Notes: generated by a model not told the origin, from the letters alone. DNA of 64,000 nt from Caballeronia insecticola (GCF_000402035.1 NC_021287.1:2728001-2792000); one strand, 5' to 3'. Shown: positions 8,621-18,341, counted from the first letter of the stretch. A program made the numbers and translations.

Positions 8621-9910
8621 CTATCGGATGATGTCGCGCGCCTCGTCGACGTCGGCGTGGCGCGTCGCCGGAATGCACGCCACCGCGATCAGCGAGAGCA
8701 CGAGTCCGCCCATCACGTAGAACGTGGGCGCGAGTTGCGATTCCGTGACGCGGATCAGCCACGTCACGATAAATTGCCCGAAGCCGCCGAAGATCATCAC
8801 CGCGATGTTGTACGCGAGCGAGAGGCCCGTCGAGCGCACGTGCGCGGGAAACAGTTCGGCGATGAGCGCGCCGAACGGCCCATAGTAGCCCGACAGCGCG
8901 ATGGACAGCAGCGCCTGCACGATCACGAGCCGCATCACGCTCGGCTCCGCGGCGAGCCACGCGAAGAGCGGATAAATCACGACGAGCGTAATCAGCAGCG
9001 ACCACAGCGACAATCCCTTGCGCCCGATGCGATCCGACCACGCGCCCGCAATCGGCGAAAGCACCGTCAACAGCAGATTGCCGACGATCAGCGCCGTGAA
9101 CGACTGTTCAAACGGCAGCTTCAGTTGCTTGACGGCGAAAGTCGGCAGATAGGCGATCAGCACGTACACCGTCACCGTGAGCGCGATCACGGAGCCGAGC
9201 CCGCACAGCACTTCGCGGCTGTGGCTGCGGAACACTTCGCCGAGCGTCGCGCGGCGCGCGGTCTTGCGCGCGTGCAGGAACGCTTCGGTATCGGCCATGT
9301 TGCGGCGAATATAAAGACCGATCGGCCCGATGATGAGGCCGAAGATGAACGGCACGCGCCAGCCCCAGGATTCGAGCGCCGCGGGCGACAGTCCGCGCGA
9401 GATCGCCGCGCCGACGAGCGCGCCGAGCAACAGCGACGCCGCCTGGCTCGCCATCTGGAAGCTGCCGTAGAAGCCGCGTTTGGAGAACGGCGCGGCTTCG
9501 ATCAGCAGCGCGGTCGAGCTGCCGAATTCGCCGCCCGCCGAGAAGCCTTGCAGCAGCCGCGCGAACACGATGATGAGCGGCGCGCCGATGCCGATCGCCG
9601 AATAAGGCGGCGCAATTGCGAGCAGGAAAATGCCGAGCGTCATCAGTCCGATGACGAGCGTGAGCGCCGCCTTGCGCCCGGCGCGGTCGGCGTAGAGGCC
9701 GAGCACGATGCCGCCGACCGGCCGCATCACGAACGCGACGCCGAAGGTCGCGGTGGTCAGAAGAATCGACGCGTAGTCGCTCTCGCCGGGGAAGAACAGA
9801 CGCGCGATGACCACCGTCATGAAGCCGAATACGGTGAAGTCGTACCACTCCAGCGCGTTGCCGATGACCGCCGCCGTCACGGCGCGCGCGTTCAATCGTC
9901 TTCCTGGCAT
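8621..9910 (-). CDS. MFS transporter, metabolite:H+ symporter (MHS) type
   Basis: 429-residue integral membrane protein with about 12 helices. The first helix NALEWYDFTVFGF and the loop GLYADRAGRKAAL (motif A) are typical of the MHS family, which takes up citrate, ketoglutarate, shikimate or proline/betaine. The substrate is unknown. The ATG at 9910 precedes a short positively charged tail. The downstream cupin gene probably belongs to the same unit. Confidence 0.88.
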   Translation of the reverse strand: MPGRRLNARAVTAAVIGNALEWYDFTVFGFMTVVIARLFFPGESDYASILLTTATFGVAFVMRPVGGIVLGLYADRAGRKAALTLVIGLMTLGIFLLAIAPPYSAIGIGAPLIIVFARLLQGFSAGGEFGSSTALLIEAAPFSKRGFYGSFQMASQAASLLLGALVGAAISRGLSPAALESWGWRVPFIFGLIIGPIGLYIRRNMADTEAFLHARKTARRATLGEVFRSHSREVLCGLGSVIALTVTVYVLIAYLPTFAVKQLKLPFEQSFTALIVGNLLLTVLSPIAGAWSDRIGRKGLSLWSLLITLVVIYPLFAWLAAEPSVMRLVIVQALLSIALSGYYGPFGALIAELFPAHVRSTGLSLAYNIAVMIFGGFGQFIVTWLIRVTESQLAPTFYVMGGLVLSLIAVACIPATRHADVDEARDIIR

Positions 9911-10128
9911 GCGATCCCCTGTGTGTGCATGGTGCGCATCGTCTGCATGATCGGCTCAGGCTTGTCCGCGTTTCGTCGAATGGATTCGCACGCGCGGCTC
10001 TTTTTGCCTTGGCGAGTGTAAAGACGGTTTTTATCCCGATCAAGCGAATTGAACACGAACACAGCACGAACAAAAGCGCGCCGGGCCTCACGGCCGGGCG
10101 CGCCTGGCGGATGACGCTTGTCCGCGCG

Positions 10129-10443
10129 TTATGCCTTCTTCACATACGCGCTGCACCAGCCCTTCGAGGCGACCAGCTTGCTGCTGAACATCGGGCACGG
10201 CGCGAAGGCGTCGCTCGCCTTGCCCTGATAGAACTGACAGTTGCCGCAGTCCTGCCCGGCGGCGTATTTCGCGAACTTGGCCTTATCGACCTTGCTCGCA
10301 TCGTTTTTGTAGCCGAGCGCCTGCGCGGTGGGATCGTTTTCGTCGACCTTCGGTGCATCGGCGAGAGCGGAACGGGTGCCGAGCGCGATCGTCGAGGCGA
10401 CGCCCACGCTGGTGATCAGAAACGTGCGACGCGATGTCTTCAT
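10129..10443 (-). CDS. high-potential iron-sulfur protein (HiPIP), Tat exported
   Basis: 104-residue small redox protein. The Tat-type signal RRTFLITSVGVASTIALG is at 5-22. Four cysteines, C66, C69, C83 and C97, have the CxxC...C...C spacing that binds the [4Fe-4S] cluster of HiPIPs. It should act in the periplasm as an electron carrier. No oxidase or reductase partner is adjacent. The start at 10443 is supported by the signal peptide and an upstream GAGTGAG. Confidence 0.93.
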   Translation of the reverse strand: MKTSRRTFLITSVGVASTIALGTRSALADAPKVDENDPTAQALGYKNDASKVDKAKFAKYAAGQDCGNCQFYQGKASDAFAPCPMFSSKLVASKGWCSAYVKKA

Positions 10444-10576
10444 GGTGACTCACTCCATGTTGTATTGGGGGATAAACGCCGTTCTTGACGACGGCGGTAT
10501 CCGAGCATAACAACGCGGACGCGAGTCGAAACAGTCAAATGTTAGAGATAAGCGGCGACGGAAAGTCGTCTGTAAG

Positions 10577-11677
10577 TCAGCGCGCCATGTCGGCCACGCG
10601 CTCGCCGATCGCAAGCGATGCCGTCAGTCCCGGCGACTCGATGCCGAACAGGTTCACGAGTCCCGGCACGCCATGCGCCGATTTGCCCTGGATCATGAAG
10701 TCCGCTGCCGCCTGTCCCGGACCGGAGAGCTTCGGCCGGATGCCGGCATAGGCCGGCTGCAGCGCGTCGTCGGGCAGACGCGGCCAGTACGCGCGGATCG
10801 CGGCGTAGAAAGATTCGGCGCGGCGCGGATCGACGTCGTAATTGAGCGTCTGCGCCCATTCAACGTCGGGGCCGAACTTCGCCTGCCCGCCGAGATCGAT
10901 CGTCAGATGCACGCCCAGACCGGCTTCGTTCGGCATCGGATAGATGAGCCGGTCGAACGGCGCGCGTCCGCTCACGCTGAAATAGTTGCCCTTCGCGAAG
11001 TAGAGCGGCGGCACGTGGCGGTCGTCGAGGCCGCGGATCTTGCGCGCGATCTCGTTGGCGTGCAGCCCCGCGCTGTTGATCAGATACGACGCCCGGAAAC
11101 GCGCGGGCGCGGCGCCTCCCGTATCGACGATAAAGCAGCCCTCGCGCGCATCGATGGCCGTGACGGGCGTATGGAACACGATACTCGCGCCGTGATTCTC
11201 CGCGTCGCCCTGCAGCGCGAGCATGTACTGATGACTGTCGACGATTCCTGTCAACGGCGAATACACCGCCTCGACGCATTGCAGTTGCGGCTCCAGTTCC
11301 GCCGCCTCCGCGCCGGAGAGGCGCACGAGCCCGGTCACGCGGTTCTCGATGCCCTTTTGCTCCAGCGCCGCGAGTTGCGCCACCTGATTGCGCGCCGTCG
11401 CGACGAGCAGCTTGCCGCATTGCCGGTGCGGCACGCCGTGCGCGCGGCAGAATTCGTAGAGCATGTCGCGGCCGCGCACGCACAGATCGGCCTTGAGCGA
11501 GCCGCGCGGATAGTAGATGCCCGCGTGAATCACTTCGCTGTTGCGCGAACTCGTGCCGATGCCGATACCTTCGCCCGACTCCAGCACGATGACTTCGCGT
11601 CCGCGCAACGCCAGCGCCCGGGCAATGGCCAGCCCGACGACGCCCGCTCCGATCACCACGCACTCGATCCGATCCAT
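10577..11677 (-). CDS. FAD-dependent oxidoreductase, L-2-hydroxyglutarate oxidase-like
   Basis: 366-residue DAO-fold flavoprotein. The N-terminal [20 protein letters not shown] is the FAD-binding Rossmann loop, followed by [47 protein letters not shown] near the C-terminus matches the LhgO/YgaF group of L-2-hydroxyglutarate dehydrogenases/oxidases. The substrate is inferred from this similarity and is not proven. ATG 11677 ([10 protein letters not shown]) is chosen over an in-frame start nine codons upstream because the fold starts there. Confidence 0.87.
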   Translation of the reverse strand: MDRIECVVIGAGVVGLAIARALALRGREVIVLESGEGIGIGTSSRNSEVIHAGIYYPRGSLKADLCVRGRDMLYEFCRAHGVPHRQCGKLLVATARNQVAQLAALEQKGIENRVTGLVRLSGAEAAELEPQLQCVEAVYSPLTGIVDSHQYMLALQGDAENHGASIVFHTPVTAIDAREGCFIVDTGGAAPARFRASYLINSAGLHANEIARKIRGLDDRHVPPLYFAKGNYFSVSGRAPFDRLIYPMPNEAGLGVHLTIDLGGQAKFGPDVEWAQTLNYDVDPRRAESFYAAIRAYWPRLPDDALQPAYAGIRPKLSGPGQAAADFMIQGKSAHGVPGLVNLFGIESPGLTASLAIGERVADMAR

Positions 11678-11862
11678 GTCTTTTCCGCCGCAGATGTATC
11701 CCAACTATTCTACGTTCGGGACTATTGCGCGATACACAACAAACGCACGCGGATTGCATCGTTTTCCGGTGCAATTCAGAAAAGGGCAAGAATCTGGCCG
11801 CCAAATGTCAAAAAAGACAGGTTTTGGCGGCGTTTTCGGCAAGTTTTCGAAGACGGCTTTTT

Positions 11863-12840
11863 TCAGAAACCGATCGCTTTTCTGCGCGAATTGCGATCCA
11901 GCTCGATATCGCGCGCTTCCACATGATGCCTTCCATCGATTCGCGCGTTGCCAAATGCGTTCAACATCGCGCGCCGCATGCCGCGCGGCGAGGCTTGCGT
12001 GAGCGCGTCGAGCGGCGCATCGCCGAGCGTTTCGGGAAAGCGCGCGCCCCACGTGTGCGCGTTGCGGATTTCGGCGTAGATCGTCTGGCCGATGCGGCGC
12101 GCGCCGTCGCGGTCGGGCGCGGGAATCTCGTAGACGTTCATGCGGTTCATGAGCGGCTCGGGAATCGCGCGCGCGTCGTTGGCGGTGGCGATCCACACGA
12201 CATTGCCCGCGTTGATCGGCACCTCGGCGAATTCGTCGATGAAGGTCTGCGCCGTGTCGTGCTCCAGCAGCGCGTAGAGCGCGCCGAGCGGATCGTATTG
12301 CGCGTCGCCGGTGGCCTTGTCGATTTCATCGACGGTCATGACGGGGTTTGCGTAGCTGCCGTTCACGAGCGCATCGAAAACCTTGCCCGGCTTCGCATTG
12401 CGCCATTGCGACGACGCGCCCGACAAAATCCAGCCCGCCGTGAGCGAACTCATCGCGACGTAATGGCAGGACGTGCCGAGCAGCCGCGCGAGTTGTTTCG
12501 CGAAATGCGTCTTGCCGATGCCCGGTTCGCCCAGCAAGAGCATTGGCATGAGTTCGAGGCGGTCGTCGGTTTCGAGGCACAGCGCGATCTGCTTGCGGAT
12601 ATCGGCGAGCGGCTCCTCGAAGTTGGGCAGCGCGTCCGCGAGATCGTCGATGGACGGCATGCGGTTCGGCTTCACGCAAAAGCGCAGATTGCCCGCCTTG
12701 AGCATTTTTTCGTAGGTGGCGCGCAAGGCTTCGCTCGCGCCTTCGGACAGATCGTTGAGCGCGGTTTCCACGTCGTCGAGACTGTAGACCTTGCTGAACG
12801 ATGCCACCGCCAGTTCCTGTTTGACCACGGCTGTCGTCAT
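11863..12840 (-). CDS. AAA-family ATPase (Lon-like AAA domain)
   Basis: 325-residue ATPase. Walker A is LLGEPGIGKTHFA near 107-119, Walker B-like MTVDEIDKATGD near 177, and sensor 1 NVVWIATAND. Residues 1-80 are a helical N-domain, and the C-terminus has the AAA lid with ASPRGMRRAMLNAFGNAR. It resembles the ATPase core of Lon but lacks the protease domain. No partner gene is adjacent. The start at 12840 (MTTAVVK) is one of several possible in-frame starts. Confidence 0.85.
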   Translation of the reverse strand: MTTAVVKQELAVASFSKVYSLDDVETALNDLSEGASEALRATYEKMLKAGNLRFCVKPNRMPSIDDLADALPNFEEPLADIRKQIALCLETDDRLELMPMLLLGEPGIGKTHFAKQLARLLGTSCHYVAMSSLTAGWILSGASSQWRNAKPGKVFDALVNGSYANPVMTVDEIDKATGDAQYDPLGALYALLEHDTAQTFIDEFAEVPINAGNVVWIATANDARAIPEPLMNRMNVYEIPAPDRDGARRIGQTIYAEIRNAHTWGARFPETLGDAPLDALTQASPRGMRRAMLNAFGNARIDGRHHVEARDIELDRNSRRKAIGF

Positions 12841-13228
12841 GTCGCACCCCGTCATTTTTCTGGTCGATGAGTCCAGTGTATCGACGCCAAAAGCCCGCGC
12901 AAGCGAGCAGTCGCACACAGGTGCTGCTAATCGGGACGACCGCGTCCACCGCGTTTCCACCGAAAAAGCCGCGATCGGCGCGCGCTAGTATCATCGACGG
13001 GATCGATACGGCGGGCGGGTTCGAAACCTGCTCCGCTCAAAACCGGCCAATGTTCTGTTTCCGCCGGCGTCTTTCGCTGTTTCATGGCCGTTTTATGGCC
13101 GTTTCATCCGCACGCTGAACCGGCCCAGTGCCGCCGTGTCAGAACGAAGTCGCCGAGGATCGCCGATCCCGCGGCCGCTCGCCGAGCGCGCCGCCATCCG
13201 TACAGTCCGCGCGCTGGAGTCGCTTTCA
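12841..13228. other. intergenic region between AAA ATPase and secreted-protein genes
   Basis: Divergent promoter region of 388 bases. The only structure seen is a tandem pair of ATGGCCGTTT units at about 13084-13105 and a possible extended -10 (CTAGTATCAT) near 12986-12995. No coding sequence could be supported. Confidence 0.4.
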
Positions 13229-13759
13229 ATGACAAAAAACTTACATAACGCCATTTCGTCTTTCATGCATGCCGCGCTCGTGGCGGGCGCCTGTTTCGCC
13301 GCCGCCGGCGCGCACGCGCAAATCGCGCCGCCGCAGCCGGTCAACTGGGAATTGCAGGTCGTGCAGGACGGCAAGCAGATCGACACGTTTTCGGGCACCA
13401 CCAACGTCGGGCAGGCGCGCACGGATACGCATCACAACAAGGTGCAGAATCGCGTCGGATGCGCGGATCAGCCGGCGGGCGACATCGACCTGCAGCGCAC
13501 CCTCACGATCTCGCCGACCCACGCGAGCGCCGACGACATCACGCTCGCCATCGATGCGCAGGAAACCCTGCAGGAAGAGAGCACGCGCGTCTCGCCGTCC
13601 GGCTGCAAGCTGCCGCCGGTGCCGCGGCAGGTGAACGCATCGCATCCGGGGCTCGTGCTCAAGCCGGGCGAATGGGGGCAGTGGCAGATCGTCGACGGCA
13701 ATCCGTCGCTCGCGTACCGGGTGCGCGCGAGCCTCGGTTCGGCCACGGCGGCGCAATGA
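13229..13759 (+). CDS. hypothetical secreted protein
   Basis: 176-residue protein of unknown family. A signal peptide runs to about AGAHAQ (residues 1-28). The mature protein is beta-rich with two widely spaced cysteines (RVGCADQ and PSGCKLPPV) that may form a disulfide. The start at 13229 is chosen because the signal peptide begins there and a GGAG lies about 11 bases upstream. It is 59 bases before the phosphatase-family gene and may be co-transcribed with it. Confidence 0.72.
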   Translation: MTKNLHNAISSFMHAALVAGACFAAAGAHAQIAPPQPVNWELQVVQDGKQIDTFSGTTNVGQARTDTHHNKVQNRVGCADQPAGDIDLQRTLTISPTHASADDITLAIDAQETLQEESTRVSPSGCKLPPVPRQVNASHPGLVLKPGEWGQWQIVDGNPSLAYRVRASLGSATAAQ

Positions 13760-13818
13760 CAACCGCGGCGACCTAGCCTCTATCGCCTTGAGAGGCCGCC
13801 GCTACAGAGCAGGAACGC

Positions 13819-14625
13819 ATGCGAAACCCAGAACATCTTCCGCCCGGCCCATCCGCCCACTCGGCCACGCCCGATTTCACGGCGGTCAGCTGGAATCTTC
13901 ACAAGGGCCGCTCGCCGCTCGGCCTGCGCGCCTGGAACGCGATGCAGCGGTGGGTTCAGACCACCAACGCCGACGTCTATTTTCTTCAGGAAGCAATGGC
14001 GCGGCGCATGCCGCAGCCGGTGCTGGCAAGCGGCTTCGGCGATCCGCTGCACGCGCCGCTCGACGATGTCTGGCATTGCCAGGCAACGGAAATCGCGACC
14101 GCGCTCGAATTGCAGATCGCGCTTGGGCCGAACGTGTTCAAGCCGTCGTGGCGGCATGGCAACGCCATTCTGTCGCCGCATCCGCTGGATCTTTCCGGCC
14201 GCTGGGACATCTCCGCGCATCGCTTCGAGCGGCGCGGGCTGCTGGTGGCGCGCGCTACGTTCGCCGGGCAGTCCATCACGCTGCTCTGCGCGCATCTTGC
14301 GCTGACGCGTCAGGCGCGGCTGCGGCAGATGAACTGGATTGCGCACTGGATCGCGAAGGAAGCGCCCGAAGGCCCGCTCGTGCTGGCGGGCGACTTCAAC
14401 GACTGGCGCAACGACTCCGTGCCGCTGTTCCGCGAACTGGGCATGAACGAAGTCGCGACGATGCTCGGCGAATCCGGCCGCACCTTTCCCGCGTTCTCGC
14501 CGGCGCTCGCGCTCGACAAGATGTTCGTGCGCGGGCTGAAACCGGTCGAATGGCTTATTCCGACGCAGGATACGGCGTGGCTGTCGGATCACTTGCCGTA
14601 TATGGCGCGGCTACAGATCGATTGA
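13819..14625 (+). CDS. endonuclease/exonuclease/phosphatase family protein
   Basis: 268-residue metal-dependent hydrolase of the EEP superfamily. Motifs in order: SWNLHKG near 25-31, YFLQEA near 54-59, GNAILSPHPL, LAGDFNDWRN near 192-201, and SDHLPYMA at the C-terminus with the catalytic histidine. This DNase-I-like fold acts on DNA, phospholipids or nucleotides; the sequence alone does not decide which. It lacks a signal peptide. It converges on the receiver gene 10 bases away. Confidence 0.88.
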   Translation: MRNPEHLPPGPSAHSATPDFTAVSWNLHKGRSPLGLRAWNAMQRWVQTTNADVYFLQEAMARRMPQPVLASGFGDPLHAPLDDVWHCQATEIATALELQIALGPNVFKPSWRHGNAILSPHPLDLSGRWDISAHRFERRGLLVARATFAGQSITLLCAHLALTRQARLRQMNWIAHWIAKEAPEGPLVLAGDFNDWRNDSVPLFRELGMNEVATMLGESGRTFPAFSPALALDKMFVRGLKPVEWLIPTQDTAWLSDHLPYMARLQID

Positions 14626-14634
14626 CGCAGGCGC

Positions 14635-15036
14635 TTAAGCGCGCGGCGCGGCGAGCAGCGCTTCGAGCGCGTCGAAGGTGACCGGCTTCGTCAGATGATG
14701 ATCGAAGCCCGCGTCAAGCGCGCGCAGGCGGTCGGCCTCGCTGCTGTAGCCCGTCAGCGCGAGCAGCAGCGCGTCCTTGGTCGCGGCGCGCTTTCGCATT
14801 TCGCGCGCCACGTCGAAGCCGCTCATGCCGGGCAGGCCGATATCGAGCACGACCACGTCGGGCCGGAAATCGTCGATCGAGGCGAGCGCGCGCGGTCCGT
14901 CGTATTCGGTGCGCACCTCATGCCCGAGTGCTTCGAGCAGCATCGACATGGCAAGCGCCGCATCGACGCTGTCATCGACGAGCAGGATGCGGCGGCACGG
15001 CGCCGCGCCGCCGCTCGCTTCGGCGGTGGTATTCAT
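14635..15036 (-). CDS. single-domain response regulator (CheY-like)
   Basis: 133-residue stand-alone receiver. The acidic pair is D21-D22, phospho-acceptor D65 in VVVLDIGLPGMSG, T95 and K117 (HLTKPVT). It is similar in pattern to the receiver at 4470-4835 (both have LALTG/VALTG and DAGFD.HL.KP). The pair may be paralogues of the type often fused to hybrid kinases. No kinase is encoded nearby. The start ATG is at 15036. Confidence 0.87.
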   Translation of the reverse strand: MNTTAEASGGAAPCRRILLVDDSVDAALAMSMLLEALGHEVRTEYDGPRALASIDDFRPDVVVLDIGLPGMSGFDVAREMRKRAATKDALLLALTGYSSEADRLRALDAGFDHHLTKPVTFDALEALLAAPRA

Positions 15037-15216
15037 GCGAGTCCCCGAGAGTCGCCGTCGTGCGAAACCCTGTGTTCGGACCGTCGCACGACATTTTTGA
15101 GATGATCAGGCGACTGTAGCACAGCGCGTGTGCGGGCTAGAAAAATGGACGAGCAATACGGCGCGCGGCGCCTCTGCTATCGTGAATGTTTCGCGCGCCG
15201 CCGTCCTTAACGCACC

Positions 15217-15825
15217 ATGTTCGATCTCTTCGACGACATTCCCAAGCCCGACATCCTGTGGGATCCCGACTGGATCGGCGCCGACGAGGGCTCCGACCTG
15301 ATGGGCGCGCTGATCGAGGAAGTGCGCTGGCAGCAGGACACGATGACGACGCCCGCCGGCCGCGTGCCGCTGCCGCGCCTGACCGCGTGGCAGGGCGACC
15401 CGGACGCGGTCTACGTTTATTCGGGCATCCGCAACGTGCCGCAGCCGTGGACGCCTGCCGTCGCCTGCTTGCGCGAGCGCGCCGAACAGGCGTGCGGCGC
15501 GCGCTTCAACAGCGTGCTGCTGAACCGCTATCGCGGCGGGCACGACAGCATGGGCTGGCATGCCGACAAGGAACGCGAACTCGGCGCGGAGCCGGTGATT
15601 GCATCGGTGAGTCTCGGCACGACGCGAACGTTCGAATTCCGTCACGCGCGCACGCATACGACGCACACGCTCGCGCTCACGCACGGCGGCCTGCTCGTGA
15701 TGCGCGGGCGCACGCAGCTCGAATGGGTGCATCGCGTGCCGAAGGAGCCGGGCGCGCGCGGCGAGCGCATCAATCTCACGTTCCGCTGGGTCGATGCTTC
15801 GAAGCGTGCTGCGAAAGGCGCTTAA
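15217..15825 (+). CDS. AlkB-family 2-oxoglutarate/Fe(II) dioxygenase
   Basis: 202-residue DNA/RNA repair-type dioxygenase that oxidatively removes alkyl groups. The iron ligands are H115 and D117 (GWHADKE) and H172 (WVHRVPK). The 2-oxoglutarate arginines lie in RINLTFR near 184-190. FNSVLLNRYRGGHDSMGWHAD is the classic ALKBH2/3-like block. The length suits the short bacterial class. The start ATG is at 15217. It converges on ridA-like gene 15832-16230 with a 6-base gap. Confidence 0.93.
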   Translation: MFDLFDDIPKPDILWDPDWIGADEGSDLMGALIEEVRWQQDTMTTPAGRVPLPRLTAWQGDPDAVYVYSGIRNVPQPWTPAVACLRERAEQACGARFNSVLLNRYRGGHDSMGWHADKERELGAEPVIASVSLGTTRTFEFRHARTHTTHTLALTHGGLLVMRGRTQLEWVHRVPKEPGARGERINLTFRWVDASKRAAKGA

Positions 15826-15831
15826 GGCCCG

Positions 15832-16230
15832 TTAAGGCCGCTTCGCGACGAAATCGATCTCCACGAGCGCGTCGCGCGCCAGTCCCGTCACGCCGATGCA
15901 CGTGCGCGCCGGCAGCGGCTTCGGCAGGAAGTACGAACTGTAGACGGCGTTCATGGCGTCATAGTCGCGCTTGAATTCGGTCAGGAAGATGCGCACGCTC
16001 ACCACGTTGTCGAGCGTAAGGCCCACGCCGCCCAGCACGATGATCAGATTGTTCATCACGCGCCGCGTCTGGGCCGCGACGCCTTCGGGCAGCGGCGCGG
16101 TGTCGTCGTGCGGGTCGGTCGGCATCTGGCCGGTCAGGAACACCCAGCCGTCGGCTTCGGCCGCGTGCGAAAACGGGCCGACCGGCGTCGGGGCGGCATC
16201 GACCATCGTGAATTTGGGCAGCTGGCTCAT
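15832..16230 (-). CDS. RidA family protein (reactive intermediate/imine deaminase)
   Basis: 132-residue YjgF/YER057c/UK114 family protein. Members hydrolyse reactive enamine/imine intermediates made by PLP enzymes. The conserved arginine in LPARTCIGVTGLARDALVEID and the GPFSHAAEADGWVFLTGQMP block are visible. The start is ATG 16230 (MSQLPKF), with AGGAGACGCA upstream. The precise substrate is uncertain, since many RidA paralogues differ. Confidence 0.9.
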   Translation of the reverse strand: MSQLPKFTMVDAAPTPVGPFSHAAEADGWVFLTGQMPTDPHDDTAPLPEGVAAQTRRVMNNLIIVLGGVGLTLDNVVSVRIFLTEFKRDYDAMNAVYSSYFLPKPLPARTCIGVTGLARDALVEIDFVAKRP

Positions 16231-16350
16231 TGCGTCTCCTGACTTGTGCTTGCTTCTGCGTTTCGGATTTCGGCGAACCGGCACGTTAGCGCGCCAAAAT
16301 TGGGCACGGCTGCCGCCGCCGCGCTTTTAGTGCGAAGATGATCCGGCTTA

Positions 16351-16390
16351 CAGCCACCGTCAGCCACCGTCAGCCACCTTCGGCCACCTT
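16351..16390. repeat. four tandem 10-bp repeats
   Basis: Four consecutive 10-bp units: CAGCCACCGT twice, then CAGCCACCTT and CGGCCACCTT. They lie just before the probable mgtC-like start at 16401 and inside a possible longer N-terminus that would start at 16338. Confidence 0.9.
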
Positions 16391-16400
16391 CACACGCGCG

Positions 16401-16895
16401 ATGCTCCCCTATCCCCTTCTCGCCGACGCCGTCGCCCGCATGCTCATCGCGATGCTGATCGGCTGCATCATCGGCATCGATCGCGATCTGCACGGCAAGC
16501 CGACGGGCATGAAGACGCTCGGGCTCGTGTCGCTCGGCGCGTGTCTCGCGACGATGTGCGCGCAAGGCTTCTCGATGACTCTCTCGAACGACGCCGACGT
16601 GTCGCGCGCCGTTCAGGGCATCGTGACCGGCGTCGGCTTTCTCGGCGCAGGCGTGATCCTGCAGAACCCGCGCGAGAACCGCGTGCGCGGGCTGACCACG
16701 GCGGCGTCCATCTGGGTGACGGCGGCGGTCGGCATCGTCTGCGGGCTGGGCGTGTGGAGCGTCGCGTTCATCGCCATGCTTCTGATGATTGCGCTGATGA
16801 CGGTCGGGCGTCTCATCGAAAAACGTCTGTTGCGGCGCTGGATGGACAAGCCGGAACACGAACGCGCGAAGTATGGCGACATCGAGGAAGTCTGA
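16401..16895 (+). CDS. MgtC/SapB family membrane protein
   Basis: 164-residue inner-membrane protein (185 if the ATG at 16338 is used). It has four to five hydrophobic segments and the MgtC block MLIGCIIGIDRDLHGKPTGMKTLGLVSLGA, followed by GIVTGVGFLGAGVILQ. MgtC proteins are linked to magnesium limitation and intramacrophage survival, but short stand-alone members like this one are not well studied. I prefer 16401 because the membrane domain starts there. The upstream tandem repeat would otherwise be translated out of period with codons. Confidence 0.85.
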   Translation: MLPYPLLADAVARMLIAMLIGCIIGIDRDLHGKPTGMKTLGLVSLGACLATMCAQGFSMTLSNDADVSRAVQGIVTGVGFLGAGVILQNPRENRVRGLTTAASIWVTAAVGIVCGLGVWSVAFIAMLLMIALMTVGRLIEKRLLRRWMDKPEHERAKYGDIEEV

Positions 16896-16977
16896 GGCCG
16901 GTTGCTCGCGTGAATGCCGAATAAAACGAAACGCGGCGAAGCAATCCGCTTGCCGCGTTTCATCGACGCATAAAGGC

Positions 16978-17262
16978 TTACCAGCCGTGGCGCTCGTGCC
17001 AGCGCTCTTCGCGGTGCGCCTCATGACGCCACTGACGCTCGCGCCATTCATGACGGCGCCATTCGCGCTCGCGCCAGCGTTCGTGATCGTCGCCGTATCC
17101 GTAGTAGCCGACCGGCACCGCGGGCTGCGCATAAACCGGCTGCGAATACACCGGCACGCCCAGGCCCACCGCTACGTCGACGTGCGCATTCGCCGTCGCC
17201 GACACGGCCAGCGCAGTCAACCCGCCAAGCCCGATCACCATTCCGAGAAGTTTCTTTTTCAT
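16978..17262 (-). CDS. hypothetical secreted protein, HEWR-rich
   Basis: 94-residue protein with a clear signal peptide (MKKKLLGMVIGLGGLTALAV, then ATANA). The mature part begins with HVDVAVGLGVPVYSQP and ends in a low-complexity tail rich in His, Glu, Trp and Arg (residues about 66-94). Similar small exported proteins are common in Burkholderiaceae, but no function is known. The His-rich tail may bind metal; that is speculation. AGAAATCGAC precedes the ATG at 17262. Confidence 0.75.
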   Translation of the reverse strand: MKKKLLGMVIGLGGLTALAVSATANAHVDVAVGLGVPVYSQPVYAQPAVPVGYYGYGDDHERWREREWRRHEWRERQWRHEAHREERWHERHGW

Positions 17263-17399
17263 GTCGATTTCTCCCTGCACCGAGTGCGCTGTGAAGTGCT
17301 CTGTGAGTCAGTGCAGTCTAAAAGTCGACTTTGGATACAGGTGCAACGGGTCTGCCAGAAAGGTAACGTCAGGTAACGGTCACGTCGCGCGAGGGTGCT

Positions 17400-17822
17400 T
17401 CAGTGCACGCGTTTGCCGGATGCGTCGATCACCACTTCGCCGTCTTCTTTCGTGAACGGGCCTTTCTGCGGCTCGGGCAGGATATCGAGCACGAGTTCGG
17501 ACGGACGGCACAGGCGCGCGCCCTGCGGCGTATCGACGAACGGCCGGTTGATGAGGATCGGATGCGCGAGCATTGCGTCGATGAGTTGATCGTCGGTGAG
17601 CGTGACATCGTCGAGGCCGAGTTCGGCATATGGCGTGCCTTTTTCGCGCAGCGCATCGCGCACCGAAAGCCCCGCGCGCGCGATCAGCGCGACGAGCGTG
17701 GCGCGATCCGGCGGCGCCGTCAGATACTCGATCACGACAGGCTCGATACCCGCGTTGCGGATCAGCGCGAGCGTGTTGCGGGACGTGCCGCACTTTGGAT
17801 TGTGGTAGATGGTGACGGTCAT
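17400..17822 (-). CDS. arsC: arsenate reductase, glutaredoxin-dependent ArsC type
   Basis: 140-residue cytosolic ArsC that reduces arsenate to arsenite with glutathione/glutaredoxin. The catalytic cysteine is C11 in HNPKCGTSRN, the ArsC signature. The arginine in LINRPFVDTPQGARLCRP near 91-106 is also conserved. It stands alone without arsB/arsR neighbours, so a housekeeping role is as likely as an arsenic-resistance operon. The ATG at 17822 starts directly at the fold. Confidence 0.92.
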   Translation of the reverse strand: MTVTIYHNPKCGTSRNTLALIRNAGIEPVVIEYLTAPPDRATLVALIARAGLSVRDALREKGTPYAELGLDDVTLTDDQLIDAMLAHPILINRPFVDTPQGARLCRPSELVLDILPEPQKGPFTKEDGEVVIDASGKRVH

Positions 17823-18341
17823 GGTCGCGAGGTCCTTGCGTGCGTGAGAAGTCGTGAGAAGGCTTGCAGCTTGGCATTCTAAAACCGTTGCGCGCTTGTC
17901 GATTCGTGTTGGTTCGCACCGCGTCGATGACGTCTGCGCCAGCCCTGCGTCACGCGTCTGCCCGCATGCAGGCGCGTGGCTCAATTGTGCTGTTCATTCT
18001 CCCAACTGCGGCCTATAACGAAGTGTGCAGCGATGAAGTGTGCAGCGCGGCATGCGTCTTCTCCGGACCGCGGGTCCTCGACGTTCCTTCGCACCGGCAC
18101 GCGCGCCGGCGCTTCGTCTGCATCGCATCGGCGAGACGCCGTGCGTGAGTCGCATACCTGGAAACTCGGGACTTGGGCCACGGCGCACCGCCTGGCCGCC
18201 AACCAACACGATGTCCGCCTGGCACACCACGCATGGCAAGGAGCGGAAAGTGGCACGTTCCGTGCGGCACATCGGTCCGAATCAGCGAACAGCGTCCTTG
18301 CGCATCGAAGCGCGGGCGCGTTTTCCGAACAAGGAGTCGAC
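17823..18341. other. long intergenic region
   Basis: 519 bases between divergent genes with no supported gene. The only structure seen is a direct repeat of GAAGTGTGCAGC around 18018-18046. Open frames here look like GC-rich noise. Promoters of arsC and the secreted-protein gene at 18342 must lie within it. Confidence 0.4.
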
